Numbered from the stretch's first letter, positions 55,381 to 64,000 are shown. The stretch is DNA of 64,000 bases from Bog-473 sp963707835 (GCA_963707835.1 CAVPRI010000002.1:1693558-1757557); one strand, 5' to 3'. Numbers and translations: made by a program. The notes: generated by a model from the letters alone, not told the origin.

Positions 55381-55977
55381 TCACCAACCGAGGCTGCCCA
55401 CCTTTGCTTCTTTTGCAAAGGTGGGCCGCGATGGCCGGGGGTGGCCCGGGCTTTTGATCTTGCGGGCATTACCGACACGGTGGGAATGGTGCACGGTCAC
55501 CTGCGCTTGAGTTTTACGATCAGACGGTATTGAGTTTCTAGCTTGCATTCGAACAGTAGCGTCTCGCTGGCGAGATGGCTTTGTATTGGGGTGGCTTTGC
55601 CTGCGTACGCGGTTGTACGCTTGACGTGAAACGACGGCTTCCAACCGTAGGTGCTCCGTGCCAATCTCCTTCCGTGGTCGGCGAATGCGATTGACGATGC
55701 CAAGCAAGGCAGCGTACGCCAGATTGCCTATCACGCCTGCGCCAGCGGCTGTCGCGAAGAACAGCACCACATCATGAACACGAAAAGCCACGTGCTGCTT
55801 GCCCATCTTGGCTGGCTGGGAATCTTCATAGTCCCGGTAAAAAAGTGCGAGCAGGCCCACGTCTCACGGCCCGATAAGCGTACATCTCCATTGCAACCAT
55901 GTTCAGGGAAAAACCCGGAGAGCATTCGGAAGAGCCTTCTTTCGGAATCGGTTCAAACTCAAGTTGCTTCGGCATAG
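55381..55977 (-). CDS. Hypothetical protein, frameshifted
   Basis: ATG 55,977 gives MPKQLEFEPIPKEGSSECSPGF and NMVAMEMYAYRAVRRGPARTF; one frame change near 55,845 leads to DYEDSQPAKMGKQHVAFRVHDVVLFFATAAGAGVIGNLAYAALLGIVNRIRR, which has one hydrophobic helix. The last 60 codons pass through a REP-like hairpin and are probably not the real C-terminus. No family was recognised. Confidence 0.45.
55397..55425. repeat. REP-like hairpin, copy 1
   Basis: An 11-bp perfect stem (cccacctttgc paired with gcaaaggtggg) closes a 7-base loop ttctttt. It resembles the dispersed GC-ended hairpins common between genes in Acidobacteria. It could also act as a terminator, though no T run follows. Confidence 0.7.
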
Positions 55978-56050
55978 ACGCAGCTTACACCTGTTTCCGC
56001 GGGTAGCCCGCCCTTGATCTTCCCGGGAGCCATCACAAATGCGGGTGCCC

Positions 56051-56075
56051 TACCCTTGCGTTCTTTGCAAGGGTG
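56051..56075. repeat. REP-like hairpin, copy 2
   Basis: The stem tacccttgc pairs with gcaagggtg around gttcttt. The loop and stem are close variants of copy 1 at 55,397, so both belong to one repeat family flanking the hypothetical gene. Confidence 0.65.
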
Positions 56076-56189
56076 GGAATTCCGAATGCAAACCCCTTGA
56101 GAGTTTGACTTCCCCCGCACTCTGAATCCCACGGAAAGTTTTCCACAGCCCCCTTGTGACATCTGACCTTGCGCTCGTTTTAAATTCAT

Positions 56190-56384
56190 CCCATAATTTT
56201 CCCAGCAGTAGCAGCGCCATCTAGATGGAGAAACTCGGAGGAGTCGGGCGAGAAATCGCCCACAACTCCCTTGCTATCTAGATTTTGACATCTAAGTTCT
56301 TTGACATCTAGATTTTGCCGGGAAATTCCCGCTAAGTCGAAGATTCCAGATATTTAGGGGGGAGGGGGGGGGGGGGGTACGGTA
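56190..56384. other. Noncoding region with atctaga repeats and a G14 tract
   Basis: Bases 56,217-56,228 are the palindrome ccatctagatgg. From 56,273 to 56,318 the words atctagattttg, acatctaag and acatctagattttg repeat. At 56,357-56,377 a run G6-A-G14 abuts the IS481 end. No gene is present. The G tract could be slippage-prone or form a quadruplex. Confidence 0.65.
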
Positions 56385-57762
56385 CAGACCGGGCACATCC
56401 CTGACAAAACAGACCGGGGACATTCCTGACACTATCGTAGATTTTCGAAGGCATGTAGAAGAGCGGCATGCCATGGAAAGCGAGCAGTGTGATGGAAGAG
56501 AAGGCGCGGTTTGTCTTTGAGTATGAACAGGATGAGCGGACGATGACGGAGCTGTGTGCGGGCTACGGGGTCGCGCGCGAAACCGGGTACGTGTGGCTGC
56601 GGCGATATCGGGAGCGAGGGCTGGAAGGGCTGGTGGAACTAGACCGGGCGCCGCGCAGCGGCATCCCAACCAGACGGCGGCGGAGACGGAGCGGGCGGTG
56701 GTGGAGTTGCGGCAGGCGCACATGCGCTGGGGACCGCGCAAGCTGAAGCGGGTGCTGGAGCGGGATCGGCCGCGGTCGAGCGTGGCCGGCGGCGAGCACG
56801 ATCGGCGAGTTGCTGAAGCGCGAAGGGTTGGTGGTGGCGCGCAAGCAAGCGGCGGCGGACGGCGCCTTACACGCGAACCGCTGGCGCATGCCGATGGTCC
56901 CAACCGGGTGTGGTGCGCGGATTTCAAGGGCTGGTTCCGCACCGGCAGACGGCGAGCGCATCGATCCGCTGACCATCACGGACGCGCACAGCCGCTATCT
57001 GCTGCGCTGCCAGGCGGTGGAGAAGGCGGACACGGAGCGGGTGCGGGCGATCTTCGAAGCGGCGTTTCGCGAGTACGGGATGCCGCAGGCGATCCGCACC
57101 GACAACGGCGCGCCGTTTGCCTCGCGGGCGGTGCGGCGGGCTGTCGCGGCTGGCGGTGTGGTGGATGAAGCTGGGCATCGTGCCGGAGCGGATCGAGGCC
57201 GGACATCCGGAGCAGAATGGGCGGCACGAGCGCATGCATCGTACGCTGAAGCAGGAGACGGCATCGCCGGCGGCGGCGAACCGGCGAGCGCAGCAGCGGG
57301 CGTTTGACCGCTTCCGCCAGGAGTACAACGAAGTGCGGCCGCATGAAGCGCTGGGCATGCAGACTCCGGCAGCGGTGTATCAGCCGTCGTTGCGGGCGTA
57401 TCCGGCGCGGCTGCCAGAGCCGGAATATGCCAGCGCGATGCTGGTGCGCGGCGTGCATCCGCATGGCCACATCCGCTGGAAAAAGCACGAGATCTTTCTC
57501 AGCGAAGTGTTGCGGGGAGAACGCATCGGCCTGCTGCCGCTCGACGAGCGCTGGTTCACGATTTACTTTATGCAGTTTCCCCTGGCTCGTTTCGACAGTC
57601 AAAAACTGCGGCTTGTGCCGCTGCCCAAGGAGGAAAGTTTCTATATCGCGGATGCAGGGGAAGGGGACGCTTCCCCTTCCCCTGCACCCCATCCCCTCAC
57701 CGAGGGGGAACAAAAACTGTCAGGAATGTCCCCGGTCTAAAATGTCAGGTATGTCCCCGGCC
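56385..57762. mobile_element. IS481-family element with doubled ends
   Basis: Each end carries two similar 19-21-bp repeats: 56,385-56,405 and 56,410-56,430 on the left, 57,719-57,738 and 57,744-57,762 (inverted) on the right, all with the cagaccggg / ccggtctg... and tgtcagg signature of IS481 ends. The element is about 1.38 kb. Confidence 0.8.
56468..57740 (+). CDS. IS481-family transposase, frameshifted
   Basis: ATG 56,468 starts MPWKASSVMEEKARFVFEYE, the IS481 hallmark, with an HTH (MTELCAGYGVARETGYVWLRRY). Frame changes near 56,665, 56,800 and 57,150 join RAVVELRQAHMRWGPRKLKRVL, then ERIDPLTITDAHSRYLLRCQ (first Asp), YGMPQAIRTDNGAPFAS (second Asp) and GHPEQNGRHERMHRTLKQE (Glu), ending EYNEVRPHEALGMQTPAAVY and a C-terminal beta domain. 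The DDE set is complete. A GC-rich 11-bp hairpin (57,658-57,683) lies in the last codons. Confidence 0.85.
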
Positions 57763-58136
57763 ATTCAGTACCCTGTAACCAAGTAGTAATTTCACCCACC
57801 AGCCCAAAACTCCTGCCGAAAATTTATTTTCACGTGGACCGATAACCCGCGCCGCTGGCCAGCCGTCAACCCGAGAGAACCCGCGCGGTAAAGAATCATC
57901 CGCGCATGCAGGCATTTTCTTCGCGGCGCATGCGCTGACGAACAATCCTGAACACCTCAATCAAGCTTTGATCCCTCCGAAATTTGCGCTACAGTCGAAG
58001 GCAACTCAGCTACGCGGTTGAACAGGTACCGAAGTACTCTGGGGCATTCCAACAAGTGCCGTATAATCAGCACTTAGGGCTCAGTCCGCATCGGTGTACC
58101 GGACGGGCTACGATTCCGGGGGATTTTTCTCTCAGC
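57763..58136. other. Upstream region of the GAF-like gene
   Basis: About 370 bases without a supported gene. The frame of the next gene is open back to 57,984 but lacks similarity there. This region should hold the promoter of the GAF-like and transglycosylase genes; no box could be assigned. Confidence 0.5.
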
Positions 58137-59279
58137 ATGACGGAACAGAACGACAAGAGCGAGATCGAGCAGATCAAGGTCCGGCAAGCAGTTGAGCAGG
58201 CGGTGGCGCAGGCCCTGCAAGCGCAACTGCCGCAACTGCAGGCCGAGATTGTGCAGCAAGTGCTGAATGCATTGCCGGCTCCGGCGGCCGCAGCGCCCGC
58301 GGCGGCGCAAACGGACTCGGCCGCCCTGGTGCAAGCCGTATCCAATGTTCATGCGGGTTCCACGCAAAAAGAAATCTTGCGCGCACTGCTCGATGCCGGC
58401 AGCGGCTACTGCACACGCATCGCGCTCTTCGTAGTGAAGGCGGGCGCAGCGTCCGGATGGCAATCACGCGGCTTCGGTGAAGAAGACCCGGTCAAAGATT
58501 TTGCTCTCGACCTCAGCGCCGGGCCAGTAGCCCACACGTACCAGAACCGAATCGCAACTCCCGGCAACATCGCCGAGATGGGCGACCATTTCGTGGAGCA
58601 GTTCGGCCGCCCCGCCAACGAGCAGGTGCTGGTGCTGCCGCTCGCGCTTAAGGACAAAGTAGCAGCCTTGGTGTATGCCGACGGAGGCGACACCTCTAAC
58701 CTGGATGCAAACGCCCTGGAGTTGCTGGTGATCGCCACCAGCGCGTGGCTGGAAGTCACTTCGCTGCGCAAGCAGGCGGCAGTAAAAGAAGAAAACGTGC
58801 CGATGGGCCGCATCGAGCCTGCGGCTGCACCCGTGCACACCGTCTCTTCGTTTTCCGATCCCTTTGCGGCCCATGCGCCCAAACACGTACCCGCCAGCAT
58901 TCCCGTCGAGCCCGAACCTGCTGCGGAAGTTGTCGAAGTAGCAGCGGCACACGCCAGCGCAGGCGCAGCTCCGGCAACCGCTACCGATCCCTTGGCCGGA
59001 CTTTCCCCTGAAGATGCCGACATCCATCGCAAAGCGCAACGCTTCGCGCGTCTGCTGGTGGATGAAATCAAGCTCTACAATCAGGCCAAAGTTGCGGAGG
59101 GGCGGCGTCACAAAGATTTATACGACCGCCTCAAAGAAGATATCGACAAGAGCCGTGGAACATTTCAGAAACGTTACGGCAACACGGCAGCCGCCAGCGG
59201 CGACTATTTTCATCATGAGTTGCTGCGCAGTCTGGCCGAGGACGACATCTCCATCATGGGTTCGAATTTTCGCCGCTAA
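58137..59279 (+). CDS. GAF-like domain protein with coiled N-terminus
   Basis: ATG 58,137 gives 380 residues. Residues 1-60 are a coiled or amphipathic segment with many Q/A (IKVRQAVEQAVAQALQAQLPQ), residues 80-210 resemble a GAF domain (EILRALLDAGSGYCTRIALFVVKAG, VLVLPLALKDKVAALVYADG, LELLVIATSAWLEV), then an Ala/Pro/Glu linker and a conserved helical C-terminus (EDADIHRKAQRFARLLVDEIKLYNQAKVAEGRRHKDLYDRLKEDIDKSR). It sits 27 bases before the transglycosylase gene. The ligand is unknown; a regulatory role in envelope processes is a guess. Confidence 0.7.
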   Translation: MTEQNDKSEIEQIKVRQAVEQAVAQALQAQLPQLQAEIVQQVLNALPAPAAAAPAAAQTDSAALVQAVSNVHAGSTQKEILRALLDAGSGYCTRIALFVVKAGAASGWQSRGFGEEDPVKDFALDLSAGPVAHTYQNRIATPGNIAEMGDHFVEQFGRPANEQVLVLPLALKDKVAALVYADGGDTSNLDANALELLVIATSAWLEVTSLRKQAAVKEENVPMGRIEPAAAPVHTVSSFSDPFAAHAPKHVPASIPVEPEPAAEVVEVAAAHASAGAAPATATDPLAGLSPEDADIHRKAQRFARLLVDEIKLYNQAKVAEGRRHKDLYDRLKEDIDKSRGTFQKRYGNTAAASGDYFHHELLRSLAEDDISIMGSNFRR

Positions 59280-59306
59280 TTTTGCGGCAGGGTCTCTGGC
59301 AGTAGC

Positions 59307-61736
59307 GTGTCTCCGCGGAAAAGAAAAGTAGTGCGATCAGGTTCGAAGATTTGGTGGGTGCTCGCAACCGCGGCTTTCTGCGGCTGTTTTGGCGTTCTGC
59401 TTCCCGCAGCAGAGGCCTTGCCTCAATCTGCCTCCAGTTCGGCTCAAAGCCCTGCCGCTCCAAGCTCCTCAGAAACGCCGCCTAGGCCACCGGCTCAAGC
59501 AACTCCGAACGGCACGAAGGCCAGTGCTCCACTCAAAGCCCCAGCCAGCAAGGCCACCGCTGCCAAGAAACCTGCCGCCGGCGCCAGCAAACAGCACGCC
59601 GTCAGCGCTCATAAGCCACACACGGTTTCTCCGCGGGTGCGGCGCATGCGCCAGGCTTTTGTGGCTTCGGCCAGCCTGCGTCCCATGGCGCAACAGCTTC
59701 TGCAGGATCGTTCTCTGCCGGCTTATGCCGGAGTGGATGCCTATGCCCGCGCCCATGCCAAAGACGATGCCGGAGCGCTGGCCTGGCTGGTGCTTGGCTA
59801 CGCGCACGTGCAGGATCGAGACTTTACCAAAGCGATCGATCCCCTGAACCGCGCCCAGGTTCATGCCGGGGACCTGGGCGATTATGTCGCCTACTATCTA
59901 GGAACCTCGTATGTGCAGACCGGCCGCACCGCCGAAGCTCTCGCAATTCTGGCCGACTTTGCCAAGACCCATCCCGATTCTCTTCTGGTGCGCGACGCTC
60001 AAGTCCGCTACGCCGATGCGCTGCTAATCGAAGGTCAGGCGTCGGAAGCGGCAAAATTGTTGGAGCAAATCCGCGTTCCAGTGCGCTCCGACCTGGAACT
60101 TGCTTTGGGACGGGCCTACGCCGCCTCCGGCCAGGCGGCGAAAGCCACCGAGATCTTTGCGAACATCTATTACACGATGCCAGCCAGCGCTGACGCCGAT
60201 GCGGCCTATGCCGAGTTGAGAAAGCTGCCCTCCGTCCCGCCCACAGCCGTGCAGATCAAGACGCGAGCCGACACGTTGCTGACCAAGCATCGTTATTCCG
60301 AGGCGGCGGATGAATATCGCACGCTGGTCAACCTGGCCAGCCCCAACGATAAACCCGCGATGCAAATTGCGCTGGCAGATGCGCTTCATCGCGGCGGCAG
60401 GAACCGTGATGCCAAGCTCGTCCTGGCTTTGCTGGGCGGCGAGAGCGGCGAAATCAACGCGCATCGTTTGTATCTGCTGGGACAAGTGGCCTGGTCCGCC
60501 AATGACAACGAAACGTTCTATCGCACGGTCGACGAATTGCGCCGGGCAGACGCCACTAGTCCGTGGCTGGAGCAGGCCCTGCTCTCAGCGGCCAACCTGC
60601 ATCTGGTTCATCACGAATACGACCTGGCGCTCGACGCATTCCGCGAGGCGCAGCAGCGTTTCCCGAGCGGCGCGCGCGCTTCCTATGTGCACTGGAAGGC
60701 CGCATGGCTTACGTTGCGGCAGGGACGCAACGACGAGGCCAAGAAGGCCTTCGAAGAACAGATTGCGCTGTATCCCTCCGGCGCGGAAACTCCCGCGGCT
60801 TTGTATTGGCGCGCCCGTCTGGCTGAAGAGGATAACCAGCCCCTCATGGCCCGCGCGTTCTACCAGAAGCTTTCGGATCGCTATCGCAATTTTTATTATG
60901 CAGAGTTGGCCCGGCAAAGGCTGAAGCATCTGCCGGCGGCAGGCGACACCACTACACAATACGCTTTGCTTGACCGCGTACCGCCGCTCGATAGCAACGG
61001 CAAGATTGCAGACTCGCAACCGCCATCGGACGAGTTGCACGTACAGAAAGCGCAGCTTCTTGCCAACGGCGGCCTGGTTGATTTTGCCGTCCACGAATTG
61101 CAGGCCGCCGCAGCGGTTGACGGTGGCACCTGGGCCCCAGCCGAAACCGCACAGCTCTACGATGAGACCGGGAACTACGCCCAAGCTATCGAACTGATGA
61201 AACATTCCGCGCCGAATTATTTCGCGCTCGACATTCCCGATCTGCCGCGGAAATACTGGGAAGCTCTGTTTCCCAAAGCCTACTGGAGCGACCTGAAGCG
61301 CTCTTCGGCGGCGAACGGGTTGGATCCCTATCTTGTAGCGTCGCTGATTCGGCAGGAGTCGGAATTCAATCCCAACGCGGTTTCGCGCGCCAACGCCGTT
61401 GGCTTGATGCAGCTGCTGCCGAAGACCGGCAAACTTGTAGCCAAAGAAGTGAAGCTGAAGCGCTACACCGCCGGCCAGTTGTACACGCCCGCCGTGAACC
61501 TGCAATTAGGTACGCGCTATTTCCGTGGCATGGTCGACAAGTTCGGCGGATCGTTTGAGTATGCGCTAGCCGCCTACAACGCGGGCTCCGATCGCGTGGA
61601 AGACTGGCTAAGCCAGGGTAAGTATCGCGATCCGCAGGAGTTCGTCGAGTCGATTCCCTTCACCGAGACGCGCGAGTACGTACAGGCTATCCTGCGCAAT
61701 GCCAGCGTGTATAAGCAGCTGTACGGAACGCCGTAA
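59307..61736 (+). CDS. Soluble lytic murein transglycosylase (Slt-like) with TPR-type solenoid
   Basis: An uninterrupted 809-residue protein from GTG 59,307. It has a signal helix (WWVLATAAFCGCFGVLLPAAEA), an Ala/Pro/Lys-rich linker, a helical superhelix of TPR-like repeats (residues 140-620; e.g. LAWLVLGYAHVQDRDFTKAIDPLNRA, YVAYYLGTSYVQTGRTAEALAIL) and a C-terminal GH23 domain: LIRQESEFNPNAVSRANAVGLMQLLP with the catalytic Glu at about residue 683, LQLGTRYFRGMVDKFGGSFEYALAAYNAGSDRV and SIPFTETREYVQAIL. It cleaves peptidoglycan to 1,6-anhydromuropeptides in the periplasm. The layout equals Slt70. Confidence 0.92.
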   Translation: MSPRKRKVVRSGSKIWWVLATAAFCGCFGVLLPAAEALPQSASSSAQSPAAPSSSETPPRPPAQATPNGTKASAPLKAPASKATAAKKPAAGASKQHAVSAHKPHTVSPRVRRMRQAFVASASLRPMAQQLLQDRSLPAYAGVDAYARAHAKDDAGALAWLVLGYAHVQDRDFTKAIDPLNRAQVHAGDLGDYVAYYLGTSYVQTGRTAEALAILADFAKTHPDSLLVRDAQVRYADALLIEGQASEAAKLLEQIRVPVRSDLELALGRAYAASGQAAKATEIFANIYYTMPASADADAAYAELRKLPSVPPTAVQIKTRADTLLTKHRYSEAADEYRTLVNLASPNDKPAMQIALADALHRGGRNRDAKLVLALLGGESGEINAHRLYLLGQVAWSANDNETFYRTVDELRRADATSPWLEQALLSAANLHLVHHEYDLALDAFREAQQRFPSGARASYVHWKAAWLTLRQGRNDEAKKAFEEQIALYPSGAETPAALYWRARLAEEDNQPLMARAFYQKLSDRYRNFYYAELARQRLKHLPAAGDTTTQYALLDRVPPLDSNGKIADSQPPSDELHVQKAQLLANGGLVDFAVHELQAAAAVDGGTWAPAETAQLYDETGNYAQAIELMKHSAPNYFALDIPDLPRKYWEALFPKAYWSDLKRSSAANGLDPYLVASLIRQESEFNPNAVSRANAVGLMQLLPKTGKLVAKEVKLKRYTAGQLYTPAVNLQLGTRYFRGMVDKFGGSFEYALAAYNAGSDRVEDWLSQGKYRDPQEFVESIPFTETREYVQAILRNASVYKQLYGTP

Positions 61737-61823
61737 CAGAGAAACCTGATTGCGTTAGCGTCATCGCTGCCCTTAACACAAACGAAGCGTTGCGTAGATC
61801 GATGCCATTTTGCGTTAATCTTT

Positions 61824-62108
61824 ATGGCGATGGACGAGCACCCCAATCATATCTTGCGTGAGACAGAAGCCAGAAACCAAGCCGTGCTCCGGCGAAGTAG
61901 TGTTGAAAGCGACCGCAAGTTCTGGACCGGCGAGCGACCTATCAGCCTCTTGCAATGGGTGGGGATACTGCTAATGTTCCTCACCGTCGGCGTGCTGGTA
62001 AGTTTCAATTACCGTGCACACGCCTTGGTGTTTGGTGCGCTTGTCCTATTTGTTGTGCTTGGAAATCGTTGGGCGCGGCGGAGGACTCATCCATCCAATA
62101 AACAGTAG
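61824..62108 (+). CDS. Small membrane protein, unknown function
   Basis: ATG 61,824 gives 94 residues with a soluble first half (DEHPNHILRETEARNQAVLRR) and two adjacent helices (LLQWVGILLMFLTVGVLVSF and ALVFGALVLFVVLG), ending in a basic tail RWARRRTHPSNKQ. No family was recognised. An earlier Met one codon later (61,830) is an equal alternative. Confidence 0.6.
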   Translation: MAMDEHPNHILRETEARNQAVLRRSSVESDRKFWTGERPISLLQWVGILLMFLTVGVLVSFNYRAHALVFGALVLFVVLGNRWARRRTHPSNKQ

Positions 62109-62208
62109 AAGCTCATTTCGCTGGATATCGGGCGCTCGACTCCCGAAACAAAATCTCCAACACTAGGAATCCCGCCCCACTATCATCGTAATCCTAGAAC
62201 CTAGCCTC

Positions 62209-62622
62209 CTATCCGAACGGATTAACAATCCGCACGCCATCGATCTCCCGGCGATCCTGCATGTCTTCCGAGAAGAGTACGGTGCAGCCGGACTGCTGGG
62301 CGGTCCGGATGACCAGCGCGTCCCAGAAGGAAAACCCGTGAAGCCGATGCAGATCGATCGCGGCCAGAATGTCCGCCAGTTCGGGTGCGGCGACGTCGAA
62401 CTCTGCCAGCAGTTCAACTTTGCGGCGGGCAATGGCCGCATCCACGCCCAGTTTCCGCGTGGCGGTCACGAAATATTCCTGCAGCACTTGCATCGAAACC
62501 ACGCCCGTGCCCGCGCGGCGATGCTCGGCCACCAGAGCCAGGGTGCGGCTCTGTTTTACGGGCGCAGCCTTGTCGTCGGCATAGAGCAGGACGTTGGTAT
62601 CGAAGAAACTACGAGCGGGCAT
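62209..62622 (-). CDS. PIN-domain toxin (VapC-like)
   Basis: A 137-residue PIN ribonuclease: FFDTNVLLYADDK (first Asp), VVSMQVLQEYFVTATRKLG (Glu), HGFSFWDALVIRTAQQSGCTVLFSEDM (two Asp) and REIDGVRIVNPF at the end. All four acidic Mg-binding residues are present. It overlaps the antitoxin gene by 14 bases and follows it, the standard toxin-antitoxin order. VapC toxins cleave tRNA or rRNA to slow growth. Confidence 0.9.
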   Translation of the reverse strand: MPARSFFDTNVLLYADDKAAPVKQSRTLALVAEHRRAGTGVVSMQVLQEYFVTATRKLGVDAAIARRKVELLAEFDVAAPELADILAAIDLHRLHGFSFWDALVIRTAQQSGCTVLFSEDMQDRREIDGVRIVNPFG

Positions 62623-62845
62623 CGTCTTTCCGGGAGTGAATTTCGTCGCGGTTGAAGCGCCAGCCGCGAGAGTTGCCCTTGCCCGAGAGCCGCCGGAACT
62701 CCTGGATGCTGCGCTCAGGGTCGTCCACGCCGGCGAGCGTTTGCAGATAGTCGCGAATCAATTGATTGAGGCTCTTGCCGAGACTCTCCGCTTTCTTGCG
62801 GGCGCGAATCAGCAGTTGCTCATCGACGGAAAGCGTTACATTCAT
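62609..62845 (-). CDS. Ribbon-helix-helix antitoxin (VapB-like)
   Basis: ATG 62,845 (MNVTLSVDEQLLIRARKKAESLGKSLNQLIRDYL) gives 78 residues. The N-terminal strand and two helices are a ribbon-helix-helix DNA-binding fold of the DUF6364/VapB type; the C-terminus (SIQEFRRLSGKGNSRGWRFNRDEIHSRKD) would wrap the toxin. An upstream Met at 62,884 is possible but lacks similarity. The sequence tataagtgcacacataacc upstream may be part of the operator. Confidence 0.85.
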   Translation of the reverse strand: MNVTLSVDEQLLIRARKKAESLGKSLNQLIRDYLQTLAGVDDPERSIQEFRRLSGKGNSRGWRFNRDEIHSRKDDARS

Positions 62846-62890
62846 GGACACAGTATAAGTGCACACATAACCTGTGTCAAGCAAGCTTGC

Positions 62891-64000
62891 CTACGGCAGC
62901 AACCCGTAGACATCCAGCTCCGTCTGCGTCCCCACATACACTTTCGCGTTGGCCACGGTAGGCACGGAGAATTTCACCGCCCACCCTGCAGTATTCGCCG
63001 CCAACGTCGTGGTGTTGAACAGCTCACGGGAAATATTCGCCGCGTCGTGCGCCCGCAAAATGACTGGTCCGCTCTTGAACTGGTCCGCTTGCAGCACCCA
63101 GACAATTCCATTTGCATTGCCGTTCGCTGAAACCGCGGTCTCCGCTCCGGGATAGCCGTAGTTATCCCTGCCGGTCACCATCGCCGCCGGCGAAAGCAAT
63201 CCGTTAAACAAGCTGAACGATTTCAACAAGTCCACCGCGCCGCCGAAGTATACGTTTCCGTTCCAGTAGGAGGGTGTACTGCGGTTGCCGCTGGCTCCCG
63301 GAGCCGGCTTGCCAACAACGCCCGGCACGAACATCGGAATATTATTCGCGGTTCCGTTGAATTGCCCCAGCTTGTCGCGATTGATGAGGTACAACGTGGC
63401 GTCCTTCCCACCCACCACCGCCAGGTGAGGAAACGCTCCCGGCTGGTCCGGAAGCAGTAGCGGGCCCCCGGATCCCAGGTCGTAATCTGAGTTGTCGAAA
63501 ATCGCTTCATTGTAGGGCGTGAAGTAATCGTTCACGAGAAGGCCGCTTGAGTTATTTGCCAGCTTCAGCACGCTGTCGCCATAGTCGATGCCGCCCATGG
63601 CCGCATCAAAGGTTCCGTTTCCCACAATCGCAAAAATGTTCCCGTCTATATCGGCGGCCGGCCCCCCGCCACTGTGCCAGATTCCGCCATCGATGCCATT
63701 CGGAGTCGTGTTGAAGACCGCGACCTGCTGCAAAGATCCGTCGTCATAACCCAGCATCCATCCGTGATAAGGGACGATGTCGCCCAGCGATGCCCAGCAG
63801 GCATAGACCACTCCATCCACTAGCAGAAGAGCCGGACGTGGATCCTGCTGCTTGCCGTCGAAGTTCACGTGGCCATTGGCGGCGCCCGCGCCAGTTCCGT
63901 TCACCTGCGCCGAGACCACCACCGGGCTGCCGGCCAGTTCCAGGCCGGTGGTTAGATCGAGTGCGTGCAATCTCTGCACATAGTTGGTCTGCCCGCCCAC
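62891..64000 (-). CDS. Quinoprotein-like beta-propeller protein, 5' truncated
   Basis: The frame is open through the right edge of the window, so the start is missing. The visible 369 residues show propeller-blade repeats: LHALDLTTGLELAGSPVVVSAQV, GVVYACWASLGDIVPYHGWMLGYDDG, GGIWHSGGGPAADIDGNIFAIVGNG, LAVVGGKDATLYLINRDKLGQF, STPSYWNGNVYFGGAVDLLKSFSL and the terminal AKVYVGTQTELDVYGLLP. This pattern is typical of PQQ-like/WD-type secreted propellers abundant in Acidobacteria. No PQQ ligands can be assigned, and enzymatic activity is uncertain. Confidence 0.8.
   Translation of the reverse strand: MGGQTNYVQRLHALDLTTGLELAGSPVVVSAQVNGTGAGAANGHVNFDGKQQDPRPALLLVDGVVYACWASLGDIVPYHGWMLGYDDGSLQQVAVFNTTPNGIDGGIWHSGGGPAADIDGNIFAIVGNGTFDAAMGGIDYGDSVLKLANNSSGLLVNDYFTPYNEAIFDNSDYDLGSGGPLLLPDQPGAFPHLAVVGGKDATLYLINRDKLGQFNGTANNIPMFVPGVVGKPAPGASGNRSTPSYWNGNVYFGGAVDLLKSFSLFNGLLSPAAMVTGRDNYGYPGAETAVSANGNANGIVWVLQADQFKSGPVILRAHDAANISRELFNTTTLAANTAGWAVKFSVPTVANAKVYVGTQTELDVYGLLP

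Noticed and set aside
56357..56377. G-rich run as a telomere or contig end
   Set aside because: It is a single G6-A-G14 run, not a repeated motif, and normal sequence continues on both sides.
57658..57683. Strong hairpin suggesting a transcription terminator
   Set aside because: It lies within the last codons of the IS481 transposase before its conserved end and has no following T run.

Overview
The window joins two unrelated bacterial genomes. Positions 1 to about 38,220 look actinobacterial, most likely an Acidimicrobiia-type lineage (inference). The evidence is high GC, GTG starts, GTGA/ATGA overlaps, a DUF929/VKOR pair, a Gly-rich GT39 protein and a LexA box of the CGAAC-N4-GTTCG type upstream of recA. 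From about 38,221 to 64,000 the DNA is visibly lower in GC and looks acidobacterial: an SLBB export protein with a NusG-like antiterminator, very large multihaem cytochromes, an AMIN/outer-membrane barrel protein, an Slt-type lytic transglycosylase and REP-like hairpins. At the switch a response regulator loses its N-terminal half and an SLBB protein loses its C-terminus at the same base, so the window is best read as a chimeric contig.

Actinobacterial half. 1-6.0 kb holds small housekeeping or hypothetical genes (SRPBCC, VOC, siderophore-interacting protein, CoA-binding protein, DUF1801, SGNH hydrolase). 6.26-19.74 kb is a decayed integrative element in the 3' end of tRNA-Lys(UUU): a 45-bp direct repeat marks both ends, a broken tyrosine integrase lies beside the tRNA, and the interior is full of insertion sequences (two kinds of IS110, IS256, one IS3 nested inside another) and gene fragments (thioesterase, SDR, ester cyclase), plus a DUF7002 gene and an FtsX-type permease. 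19.9-38.2 kb is ordinary chromosome: Thr-rich membrane protein, FAD oxidoreductase, DUF929 with VKOR (predicted extracytoplasmic disulfide chemistry), serB, a hexapeptide acyltransferase, a Tat-exported dimethylformamidase-like protein, a DUF3048 lipoprotein, a methyltransferase, recA, two tandem secreted paralogues, a GT39/GT2-GtrA glycosylation pair and a histidine kinase.

Acidobacterial half. 38.2-42.6 kb is an exopolysaccharide export and antitermination module. 43.4-53.65 kb is a six-gene minus-strand operon that could carry electrons from NAD(P)H or quinones through the inner membrane and periplasm to an outer-membrane barrel: 23-haem c-type cytochrome, 25-haem c-type cytochrome, AMIN/barrel protein, secreted protein, cytochrome-b-like membrane protein, and a membrane-anchored 4Fe-4S/FAD oxidoreductase. 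This is the most interesting locus here. 53.8-57.8 kb carries an IS3 and an IS481 element around a hypothetical gene and REP-like hairpins. 58.1-64.0 kb has a GAF-like protein, a lytic transglycosylase, a small membrane protein, a VapBC-like pair and a partial beta-propeller protein.

Indel-type frameshifts are frequent in genes that are otherwise well conserved, in both halves (about 5-22 kb and 39-57 kb). Many are probably sequencing errors rather than true pseudogenes; calls for frameshifted genes are made on the reconstructed protein.
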